The notes under the pieces: model-generated
What the model was told of the DNA's origin: nothing
The model's input: only the letters and a program-made list of their open reading frames with translations
Database searches by the model: none
Position numbers and translations under genes: made by a program
Shown: piece after piece, positions 56,100-64,000 of the stretch
How the letters are laid out: each line of letters opens with the position of its first letter
How positions within the stretch are numbered: the first letter of the stretch is position 1
From: Zygnema cylindricum
Taxonomy: Eukaryota; Streptophyta; Zygnematophyceae; Zygnematales; Zygnemataceae
NCBI GenBank assembly: GCA_037447655.1
Contig: JBBHKE010002973.1
Location: 168,322 to 232,321 of the forward strand
Direction: 5' to 3'
DNA: 64,000 nt

Positions 56100-57500
56100 T
56101 CTCTCTCCCTCCCCTCTCTTGCCTCTCTCCCCTCTCTCTCATCTCTTTGGCTTGTCTCTCGCTTTCTTTGGTCAAAATTACAAAGGTATACGCACTCACC
56201 CAAAACAAATTTCAGCTTTTGGAACGTTTAGGTTTATTTTTGCTTAGTATTGTTTTTGTTTTTATTTCTCTCTTCTATGGAAGAGAGACTGGGTGAAGGT
56301 GAGGGAGAGGGTCAAAAGAGGATGAGAGCCGCCACCTCTTCCTCTTTCTGTCCCTCGCCGTCTCCTTCTCCCTGCACTATTTCCATTGCACGTTTAATCC
56401 CCTTGTCTTATGTTTATCTTTTTTTTTTGTTCTCCCCTCATTTATCTTACCACTTGACTTGTTGTTTTTTTTTTTTTTTTGTCCGAGGAACGCGTCTGTG
56501 AACAAGATTGGAGATTGGAGATTGGATAGGGCTTCTCGACTCGGGCGAGACCCCCATGAACGATGACATGGTACAGTTTTTGTTTTTTCAATTCAAAATC
56601 ACAAAGGTAAGTGCACTCACCGAAACAAATTTCAACTTTTGGAATGTATCGGTTTATTTTTGTTTTTGTTGTTTTTGTTGTTATCTCTCTCTTCTGTGGA
56701 AAAGAGACAGGGTGAAGGTGAGGGAGAGGGTCAAAAGAGGATGAGAGCCGCCACCTCTTCCTCTTTCTGTCCCTCGCCGTCTCCTTCTCCCTGCACTATT
56801 TCCATTGCACGTTTAATCCCCTTGTCTTATGTTTATCTTTTTTTCTTGTTCTCCCCTCATTTATCTTACCACTTGTCTTGTTGTTTTTTTTTTTTTTTTG
56901 TCCGAGGAGCGCATTTGTAAACAAGATTGGAGATTGGATAGGGCTTCTCAAAACGATGACATGGTACAGTTTTTGTTTTTTCAATTCAAAATCACAAAGG
57001 TATATGCACTCACCGAAACAAACTTCAACTTTTGGAATGTACCGGTTTATTTTTGTTTATTGCTGTTTTTTTTGTTATTTCTCTCTTCCTTTTTTGTTTA
57101 TTGCTGTTTTTGTTGTTATTTCTCTCTTCTGTGGAAGAGAGACAGGGTGAAGGTGAGGGAGAGGGTCAAAAGAGGATGAGAGCCGCCACCTCTTCCTCTT
57201 TCTGTCCCTCGCCGTCTCCTTCTCCCTGCACTATTTTCATCGCACGTTTAATTCCCTTGTCTTATGTTTGTCTTTTTTTTTTTGTTCTTCCCTCATTTAT
57301 CTTACCACTTGTCTTGTTGTTGTTTTTTATTTTTGTCCGAGGAGCGCATCTGTGAACAATACTGGAGATTGGAGATTGGATAGACCCCCATGAACGATGA
57401 CATGGTATAGTTTTCGTTTCAATTCAAAATCACAAAGGTATTTGCACTCACCCAAAACAAATTTCAGCTTTTGGAATGTTTCGGTTTATTTCTTTTTAGT
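56100..57500 (+). repeat. Four tandem ~390-440 bp units with exon-like ends
   Basis: Units are anchored at the CAAAGGTA(T/A)...GCACTCACC motif near 56,180, 56,602, 56,994 and 57,431. Each contains T-runs ending TTTGTCCGAGGA(G/A)CGC (3' splice-like) and a frame ending FFQFKITK at ACAAAG|GTA(A/T) (5' splice-like). A fifth partial copy lies at about 59,280-59,400. One exon and its introns seem to have been multiplied. Confidence 0.7.
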
Positions 57501-58342
57501 GCTGAACGAATTGTGATGTAAGTAAGCTTGTCAAGACTTGCTTTATTACATTTTTTGTATATTCTACATGCACTTGTCGTTACTGATATCATTCAAGCAA
57601 AGGTTTAATTGGTATCTTGATTTATTTTTATTTTTTTCCTTTTGCAGCTTTTTGTTGACACAAACCTGAGGACGGCAGAGAATTTCAGGGCTTTGTTCAC
57701 CGGTGAGTGTTTATTTTTTGATTTTATAGCAGGACCATCTGCCATTTTCTCAAAGTGTCCATGAATTGTTTGTTGTGCTGTCTTAATCTCTTTTGTGGTG
57801 TATTCCGAGGTTTGGTCACGAAGTCGTCAGCTGTTGTCATCCAACATATGTTTGCCGTCTATATTTGTCTTATCTCTGTGAAATTCCCAAATTCGTGAAG
57901 TTAGCTGCTCGATCTGCTTTATAGTACACCTAGGACATTTTCGGTAATGTATTTTCTCTTTCCGGCTGTTTGTGGATGGCAAATCTTTTCCTATTGCCAG
58001 AATTAATGTACTTTTCTTGTAATTATTCCATTGTTTGTCTCTAAATGTCTTCAGTTTGTTGTAGACTGAAAGTGGATTGGACCTTTGGATAATGTTGCAG
58101 GTGAACGGGGTGTTGAAAGTCAAGGAAAGGTAAAAAAAAAATTCAGGACATTTCCGGTAATGTATTTTCTCTTTCCGGATGTTTGTAGATGTCAAATCTT
58201 TTCCTACAATTTCTTTTGCCAGAATTAATTGTACTTTTCTTGTATTTATTCCATCGTTTATCTTTAAAATTCTTCAGTTTGTTGTAAAATTATACCTTTG
58301 GATAATGTTGCAGGTGAACGCGGTGTTGGATGGCGAGGAAAG
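57500..58342 (+). pseudogene. Cyclophilin-type peptidyl-prolyl isomerase exons
   Basis: Three exon types follow each other. 57,500-57,518 reads AERIVM after CTTTTTAG. 57,648-57,702 reads LFVDTNLRTAENFRALFT plus the first base of Gly, bounded by TTTTGCAG and GTGAGTG. 58,101-58,129 reads on in phase as G-ERGVESQGK, bounded by TTGCAG and GTAAAA. Together they match the cyclophilin segment around ENFRAL and TGE. The third exon recurs at 58,314-58,342 (ERGVGWRGK) and 58,527. The first junction lacks the usual Glu and a clean GT, and the HxxF catalytic core was not found, so this is a fragment or decayed gene. Cyclophilins catalyse proline cis-trans isomerisation. Confidence 0.65.
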
Positions 58343-58566
58343 GTATAAAAAAAATTCAGGACATTTCCGGTAATGTATTTTCTCTCTCCGGCTGTTTGTG
58401 GATGTCAAATCTTTTCCCACAATTTCTTTTGCCAGAATTAATTGTACTTTTCTTGTATTTATTCCATTGTTTGTCTTTAAAAGTCTTCAGTTTGTTGTAT
58501 CATTAGACCTTTGGGTAATGTTGCAGGTGAACGCGGTGAGGACATTGCCTATAATAACTCCCCTCC
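57930..58566 (+). repeat. 213-bp tandem repeat carrying cyclophilin exon 3
   Basis: Exon starts at 58,101, 58,314 and 58,527 are exactly 213 bp apart. The intron sequences between them (AGGACATTTCCGGTAATGTA..., TTTGCCAGAATTAATTG...) are repeated with few changes. The last copy dissolves into CT-rich repeat. Confidence 0.85.
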
Positions 58567-60640
58567 CTCCCTCCCTCCCTTCCTCTCTCTCTCCCTCCTT
58601 TCCTACTTACATCCCTTCCTCATTTTTCTCTTCCCCTCTCTTTCCCCCCCTCTCCCTCTCTCGCCTTTCCCTTTCCACTCCCTTGCCCTCTCCCTTCCCG
58701 TTCCCTCTCCCACTCCCTCTCCTTCCTCCTCTCCCTGGAAACAGAGGGAGAGAGAAGGATAGTGGCGGCTCTCCTTTCTCATTCCCTCTACCTTTCCTTC
58801 TTACTCTCCCTCTCCCTCCACCTTTCCTTTTTACTCTCCCTCGCCCTCTCTCTCTCTCTCCCTTTCTATCCCTCTTTCCCTCTCCCTCTCCCGTTCCCTC
58901 TCTCTCCTTTTGCCTCTCTCCATCTTGCCATCCCTCTCCCTCTCCTTCTCCCTCTCCTCTCCTCACGCTTTCCTGTTCGTCACCCATCTCTTCCCCTCTC
59001 CCTCTCCTTTTTCCTCTCCCTGACACAAAAAGGGAGAAAGAAAGATAGTGGCGGCTATCCTTTCTCTCTCCCTCTTCCTTTCCTTCTTACTCTCCCTCTC
59101 CCTCCACCTTTCCTTCTTACTCTCCCTCACCCCTCGCACTCTCCCCTACCCTTCCTCCTCTTCCTTCCCCTCTCCTCTCCCTCTCTCTCTCCCTTTGCTA
59201 TATCAGTTTCCCTCTCCCGCTCCCTCTCCCTCTCCCTCTCCCTCTCCCTCTCCCTTATTTCTTTTATCTATTTTTGTTCTCCCCTCGATTTTCTTAGCAC
59301 CTGTCTTGTTGTTTTTTTTTTTGGTCCGAGGAGCGCAAATGTGAACAGGGTTGGAGTTGGTGGGGCTTCTCGACTCAGACAGGCTCCTGAAGGGCTGGGG
59401 GCAGGGGCCTCTAAGCTCTTTATTGCAAAATCTTTTCATTTGGTTCCCTTCATTCCTCCCTTCTCCCATCTCTTCCTCCCTCCCTCTCCCTCCCTCACTC
59501 CATTTGCTTTAACTCCCCTCCACTCCTCCCTCCCTCTCTCCCTCCCTCTTCCTCCCTCCCTCTCCCTCCCCTCACTCCATTTGTTTTAACTCCCCTCCGC
59601 TCCTCCCTCCCTCTCTCCCTCCTTCCCCTCCTACTTACCTCCCTTCCTCATTTTTGTGATTGTTTGGAGGTGCCTGGCGCTGCAGACGCGTATTTTCCTG
59701 GCAGACGCCCTCCATCCCTGCGGGACCAATTGGTGGCTGCAAGCGGAGTCCGACTTTTTCGCAAAACTGCAATTGTGCGGTAGAGGACATTGCCTTTGGC
59801 CACTTCACTCAGGCTTTTGTTTTAGAGGAGGAAAAAATTTCTGTAAGCTAATTTCCTGACCTGCGTGTTATCGGCCATTTCTGCTCAAACATGAGTCGAA
59901 TGTTTGGGTTGCAAAATTAGCAGAGCTGTCAGGGGTAGATAGTTTTTCCATCTTGATTTTTCTTCTTTCATTGTTATGTTGACAGGATTCAAGATCGCAA
60001 ATTACAACTCTTCATTTGATCGCTGGAACGCTGCAGAGTAGCAATATCTTTACCGTGGAGAACAGAGACACACCGACACATAAGCAATAGGGGTGAGCTT
60101 TCTCCCTCTTCCTCATTCCCTCTCCTTCCCTCTCCCTTCCTTCGCCTCTTCACTTTCTTTCCTCTCTCCTCTCCCTTTCCTCTCCCTGGCCTTCTCCCTT
60201 ATCTTTCCCTCTCCTCTCCCTTGCCCTCTCCCTCTCCCTCTCCTCTCCTTGCCATTTCCTCTCCTCCTTCCTCTCCCATCCCTATCCCTCTCCCTCTTCC
60301 TTTCACTCTCCGGAGAAAGAAAGATAGTGGCGGCTATCCTTTCACTCCCCCTCCACCTTTCCTTCTTACTCTCTCTCTCCCTCCACCTTTCCTTCTTTCT
60401 CTCCCTCTCCCTCTCCCTCCCCGTAAAAACAGAAATGGAGAAAGAAGGATAGTGGCGGCTGTCCTTCCTCTCTCTCTCCACCTTTCTTTCTTGCTCTTCC
60501 TCTCCCTCACCCTCTCCCTCTCTTTCTCCCCCTACCCCTCCCCTTTCTCTCACCCTTTCCTCTCCTCTCCCTTTCTTTTCCCTCTCCCTCTCCCTCTCTT
60601 TTTCCATTTCCGCCCCCCTTTTTAATATTCCCTTCTTGTT
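58555..60640 (+). repeat. CT-rich low-complexity region (~2 kb)
   Basis: Mostly (CCCTCT)n and (CCCTC)n-like polypyrimidine on the plus strand. It includes at least four copies of a GGAGAAAGAAGGATAGTGGCG-type purine block (about 58,748, 59,032, 60,315 and 60,436) followed by CTCCACCTTTCCTTC. Long frames here are artefacts of base composition. A non-CT island at 59,640-60,090 has a 67-codon frame (59,656) of unknown meaning. Confidence 0.85.
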
Positions 60641-60660
60641 GGTTTTTTTGTTTCTGTTCT

Positions 60661-60765
60661 GAGGTGAGCAAATGGAAGTCGTTGGAGGAGGCTGTCCTTC
60701 GTAAAAACAAAGAGGAGAGAAGCCCGTTTCCATCGGAATCGAGGTATGTTTTGATTGGTTGCTCT
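60661..60765 (+). CDS. Hypothetical basic exon
   Basis: After a T-rich tract and TTCTGAG, a frame reads SKWKSLEEAVLRKNKEERSP up to ATCGAG|GTATGT, a good 5' splice site. It is charged and probably helical. No family is recognised. Confidence 0.35.
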
Positions 60766-61123
60766 TCCGCTCCCGGAGGTTATTTTTGGAGTTTAGTTCT
60801 TCTTTGTCTCTCTCTCTCTCTTTTTTGTGGAGTTTCTAATGTTTATTTTAATTCAATTTTCTTTTGTATTACTTGTCTAGTTATCATTAATTGTCTGCAA
60901 AATAAAACTTTTTTGCACATTCTCCTTTCTCGTCTCTTCAAGGAAGTGTCAACAATTCTGAGCCTGAGTGACTCTCGGGAGGATGGCTGATGCAGGTGGA
61001 CTATGTTTGGATTCGCTGTCAGTTTGTTGACGGAGTTCACCACAAGTGTTGACTTTCCTAATCAACGGAAATCGTCTTCTCCAACCTAGGAATCCCAGAT
61101 TTAGATTGATTTATTTCCACTTA

Positions 61124-61350
61124 GTTTGCAGCAATATGGTATCTATCCTGAGTTAGAAACTGCACATCTTCAAGCAGAAGATGTCCATATTCTGTGTCTT
61201 TCTGAAACCTTAGCTAGCGACGGCCGTAAGCTTTGTAATATGAAAGATAAGTGTGGAATTGGGAATCTCAGACAAAAAATCCTCTACTGGCTTCAAGTTA
61301 ATGTAGGATTCAACCACAGATCAACTTGTGATGACGACTATTTTTTGTGA
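61124..61350 (+). CDS. Hypothetical exon (QYGIYPELE...)
   Basis: After TAGTTTGCAG (3' splice-like) a frame of 74 codons reads QYGIYPELETAHLQAEDVHI, then LCLSETLASDGRKL, ending at TGA 61,348. Composition is protein-like and GC is higher than around it. It may be the last exon of the same unknown transcript as the exon at 60,661. Function not recognised. Confidence 0.4.
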
Positions 61351-61920
61351 GGCATGAAAAGCGTGTTACTTGCTGTAGTTTTGGTATAGCTTTAATGCGA
61401 GTATGTCGCATATTTGTATTACCCGAAAGTATAGAATAGTGCAGAAACGAGAGAGAGGTTCAGGCGAATGTATGTTTTGACCAGTTTTGCTCATAAAAGT
61501 AATTTTTAAATTGTTGTTTTGACATGTCGTTTGGTGTGGAATCGATCTTTATTTAATGGATTTTATGAAGTTTTCCAAGCTGGTTTGTCCAACTACTCTT
61601 TTTACTTGGTTTCCTCTTCGAGTTAGTTTGCAAGAGGGTGTGACTTTGTTGAAAAAGTTGTGTCTCTTTGTGGTTTGTGAAAGGTCTGGGTTGCATAAAT
61701 TACTGTGGAAGTCAACCAATCTATCGATCAATATGTAACTTTGGACTGGTAAAGATTCTTGCCTTCTGGTTTTGATTCTTTATTTGAATAGTGCTAATTA
61801 ATAGCTGATAGGAAAACTGTTTCTAGACTCCGGTCAAGTACACCGCCCTTCACTATTAAAGCTAGTGAATGGTTGGCAGTAGTTCTTCATTAGGTTTAAC
61901 CACACTATGCAATGTGGCAT
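61351..61920. other. Spacer, nothing recognised
   Basis: AT-rich. Overlapping short frames on both strands at 61,549-61,738 show no family resemblance. No repeat or RNA structure stands out. Confidence 0.5.
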
Positions 61921-62525
61921 TGAAATTCTGTGGACTCCATTAGCCTACAGAATGCACAACTCAAGAAAACCCTCTTATATAAGGTTGACCTCGATTTTTT
62001 CAGGTGTTAACTGCCACCTAGGCAGACAATACATTCACCCAGCCTCACCCCTGTGAGGACAAGGCTCCCCTGAGCCAAACTCAAAAGACGGTGCTTAATT
62101 TGCTCAACTGAGCGATTAATCATGGCTGCTGAAAGTCAGCCAATATATATAGATTCTCTCTGGGAGAGAGGGACCCAAAAATTTCCAAAGTCCTAAAGCC
62201 CTTCTCACAACCCCTATATACTGAGCTAACAGCCAATCAGAGGACTGTAAAGTACAATCTGTACAAAACCTAAAGTCACTAGCCGCCATACGAAATGTAC
62301 GATTTCTGTACGGCTCCAATTAAAACGCTGTTTCTTCCATAACCGACGCCGTGGATTTGTCTCCTTTATCCCTGGTGACCACTGAGGTAATGCCTCGTGT
62401 CAATTTATGTGCATCGGCTACTTGTACGGACGAATGTAGTACAGTACAGGCTACTGCGTATCTTTGCGGGGCTAGGATCGAATTCTGGCCGGAACACCTT
62501 TTTTGCCAGAGGATTATCCTGTCTC
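61921..62525 (-). repeat. Diverged copia LTR (partial)
   Basis: The minus strand ends CCACAGAATTTCA at 61,921, like the other copia LTRs. It retains hairpins CTGCC-TAGGT-GGCAG (about 62,020-62,034), CCTCAC-AGGG-GTGAGG (62,042-62,057), GGCTC-AGGG-GAGCC (62,063-62,076) and the CGCTC/GAGC stem (62,101-62,114), plus a CCAATCAG motif. The U3 start with CTAGGTC was not found, so the right border (about 62,525) is uncertain. Confidence 0.75.
62440..62504 (+). other. tRNA-like module antisense in diverged copia LTR
   Basis: The T-arm-like CTAGGATCGAATTCTGG (62,472-62,488) is followed by six T at 62,499-62,504. It is the same antisense orientation and spacing as in the other LTRs, although the surrounding LTR is strongly diverged. 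Confidence 0.5.
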
Positions 62526-62812
62526 TCTCTTTTCTGCCTCGGCCTATCTTTGTTGGCAACAGTAATCAGCGCTATTTACTGTGTGTGTCTAAGGGAACCG
62601 CAATCTACGGCAACAAATGCTCAAATAGAAAAAAACTGTGTCTGTTTTTAAATTGAAAAGATTCTTTCAATTTTGAAAGTTATCATACCTCAAAGTTACC
62701 GAACTTCCAATTTTAACTGAAATCGCCTGACATTGACTTTGAATATAAGATCCAAAACAAGCTATTCTAAAACAAAATATTGAATCCGTGAGATCTGAGC
62801 CGATGATGTTTC
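62526..62812. other. Spacer 3' of phosphoserine phosphatase
   Basis: AT-rich with no coding frame supported. It contains a few A/T runs that could serve polyadenylation of the minus-strand gene; no definite signal is claimed. Confidence 0.4.
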
Positions 62813-63741
62813 TTACGCCAATGTCGAAATAAGATCGTCGAAATTGTAAACAAACCAATCAGCTCTATTAGCAGCTTTAGGTCGAATTTGAACTCCTCCA
62901 TAACCGACAAAAATATCGGCTCCTCCTGGTCTTTGAGCATGACAAGAATCTCCCATTTCCCATCTTCCAGTTGAAGGGGAATAGTATATCGCTAGAACTT
63001 TTGCTACTGCCCTAGAACAAGACTGTACTTTCATACATACTTTTGTACGTACTTTCGTTAATGACATATTACTTACGTTACTGGCCAATTACTTTGGTTA
63101 TTGTTTCCAGTTCTAGGGGAATTATTATACGTCGCTATTACTTTTGTTACTGGCCTTAAACTTTTTTGTTAGTGGCTTACTACTTTGGGTAGAGACGTTG
63201 CTTTCAATACTGCCCTATTACCTTTGTTACTACCTACTGCTTTTGTGTCTGCTTTTGTTACTGCCCTATTAGTTTCGTTAGTTTCGTTACTGGCGTAGTA
63301 GTCATAGCATTTTGTACAGAAACACCTTCCAGTTTTAGGGGAATTACAAGTACGCTATTGACTTCCATTACTGTTATCATTGTATTCATAGAAAACTTGC
63401 GAAGTCTTCTGAAAATTGAACGAATATATAAAATAAGTATGTTATTCTGTGCAATTTCGGTCATTACTGGCCAGTTTAGCAAGTTATAGCGTTCATATAA
63501 CCGAACTAGAAAAATTCAACCAGTAATTTATGTTTGCAAGTTTAAAATAAAATCATTAAATCGATAAACATTATTACAACAAGGAACAACGTCCCAGATT
63601 CATCTTAAAAGTATCTTGAGTACTCCAATAGTAGTCATTATATAATCCAAACAAACAAATCCAATAATGGCAGAAAGCAATTCACACCTCAAGATTAGTT
63701 GCTCCATCTCCCACCATGACCAGCTTTGTATATCCATGTTC
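62813..63741 (-). CDS. PSP: Phosphoserine phosphatase, 3' exons (possibly a pseudogene)
   Basis: Two minus-strand exons. 63,688-63,741 (18 codons), bounded by CCTGCAG and GTGTGA, reads EHGYTKLVMVGDGATNLE. The last exon ends at TAA 62,813-62,815 and reads QRPGGADIFVGYGGVQIRP, then ADWFVYNFDDLISTLA. This matches the C-terminal part of plant phosphoserine phosphatase, the HAD-family enzyme that makes serine from 3-phosphoserine in plastids. In the Mg-binding GDGxTD motif the second Asp is Asn here. No in-phase AG is visible to join the two exons, and the final exon starts with a GDSCHA segment of unclear origin. Upstream exons lie beyond the window. Either a diverged gene or a pseudogene. Confidence 0.7.
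63090..63687. other. PSP intron with degenerate TTACTTTTGTTACTGCCC repeats
   Basis: About 63,050-63,300 is built of loose TTACT(T)TTGTTACTGSCC-like copies. A CTTCCAGTT(C/T)TAGGGGAATTA motif recurs near 62,958 (variant), 63,105 and 63,325. No coding frame is supported. Confidence 0.6.
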
Positions 63742-64000
63742 CTGCAGGTTTAGAAAAAGACAACAAAAAGAGTGTCAGTTTTGTTCCATTCAATTTGGTT
63801 TCACCCAAACCGGGATGAGTGCTACACCGCCCATCGTTATTAGAGTTAAACAGTTTTCGGGCAGTCAAAAGCGTCACCTCTGTGATGGACCGTTGGATTA
63901 TTTTCCTGAAACAAGCAATCGAAAGGTGATGGTCTTACCTTTCGATCGTGACGTCACAATTGAAAATCCGAAAAATATGTGTCGAGAAAAATAGGTTTGA
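63742..64000. other. Window end, probable intron of PSP
   Basis: No exon of the gene was recognised here on the minus strand. A 92-codon plus-strand frame (63,716-63,994) overlaps the PSP exon and has no recognisable motif, so it is taken as chance. Confidence 0.4.

Noticed and set aside
58398-60733. Long frames of 100-275 codons on both strands
   Set aside because: They arise from CT/GA-rich low-complexity DNA with few stop codons; the products are Ser/Leu/Pro or Arg/Glu/Gly runs.
62667-62858. 63-codon minus-strand frame overlapping the PSP stop
   Set aside because: Out of frame with the recognised phosphatase tail and without motifs.

Overview
This window looks like nuclear DNA of a repeat-rich eukaryote, most likely of the green plant lineage (streptophyte). 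The evidence is plant-style Ty1/copia and chromodomain Ty3/gypsy LTR retrotransposons, gypsy primer-binding sites matching the 3' end of plant initiator tRNA-Met, long intron-like T-rich spacers, and a plant-type phosphoserine phosphatase exon. The species cannot be named from the sequence. No prokaryotic, organellar or rRNA sequence was seen.

Positions 1-12,535 are a stack of nested copia elements. Cop-A (-) sits inside Cop-B (-), Cop-B inside Cop-C (-), and Cop-C inside the 5' LTR of Cop-D (+); the left halves of A, B and C lie beyond the window. Cop-D abuts a gypsy LTR at 12,536, and that LTR is split by Cop-E (12,977-19,369), the best preserved copia: two ~1.05 kb LTRs, a CAGCT target duplication, PBS, PPT and a gag-pol broken by two frameshifts and three stops. 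Gyp-1 (-) runs to 26,365. Gyp-2 (-, 31,895-41,631, target duplication TTAGC) is a second copy, itself broken by two ~1.0-1.3 kb LTR-like insertions. Both gypsies encode Gag, protease, RT, RNase H, integrase and a chromodomain, plus an extra open frame between integrase and the 3' LTR.

Positions 26,366-51,135 hold a 40-bp satellite (~13 kb net) whose consensus carries a 16-bp palindrome. It is interrupted by a solo copia LTR, Gyp-2, a 649-bp MITE with a TTA target duplication, and a copia LTR fragment.

From 51 kb onward the DNA is gene-like but scrambled by local duplication: 25-bp CAGCTG repeats, a ~600-bp duplication, duplicated exon-like blocks, four ~0.4-kb units, cyclophilin exons with a third exon in three copies at 213-bp spacing, and ~2 kb of CT-rich repeat. 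The right end carries a decayed copia LTR and, on the minus strand, 3' exons of phosphoserine phosphatase.

The most notable observations are: (1) a perfect 215-bp mirror repeat (reversed, not complemented) at 1-563, which standard DNA copying cannot easily make; (2) a row of small hairpins with AGGG-type loops and covarying stems in the copia leader; (3) a half-tRNA-iMet primer site that contains the Gag start codon; (4) an antisense tRNA-like module in every copia LTR; (5) a sharp identity break showing that half of Gyp-1 plus its satellite flank is a copy of Gyp-2; (6) the extra gypsy frame.
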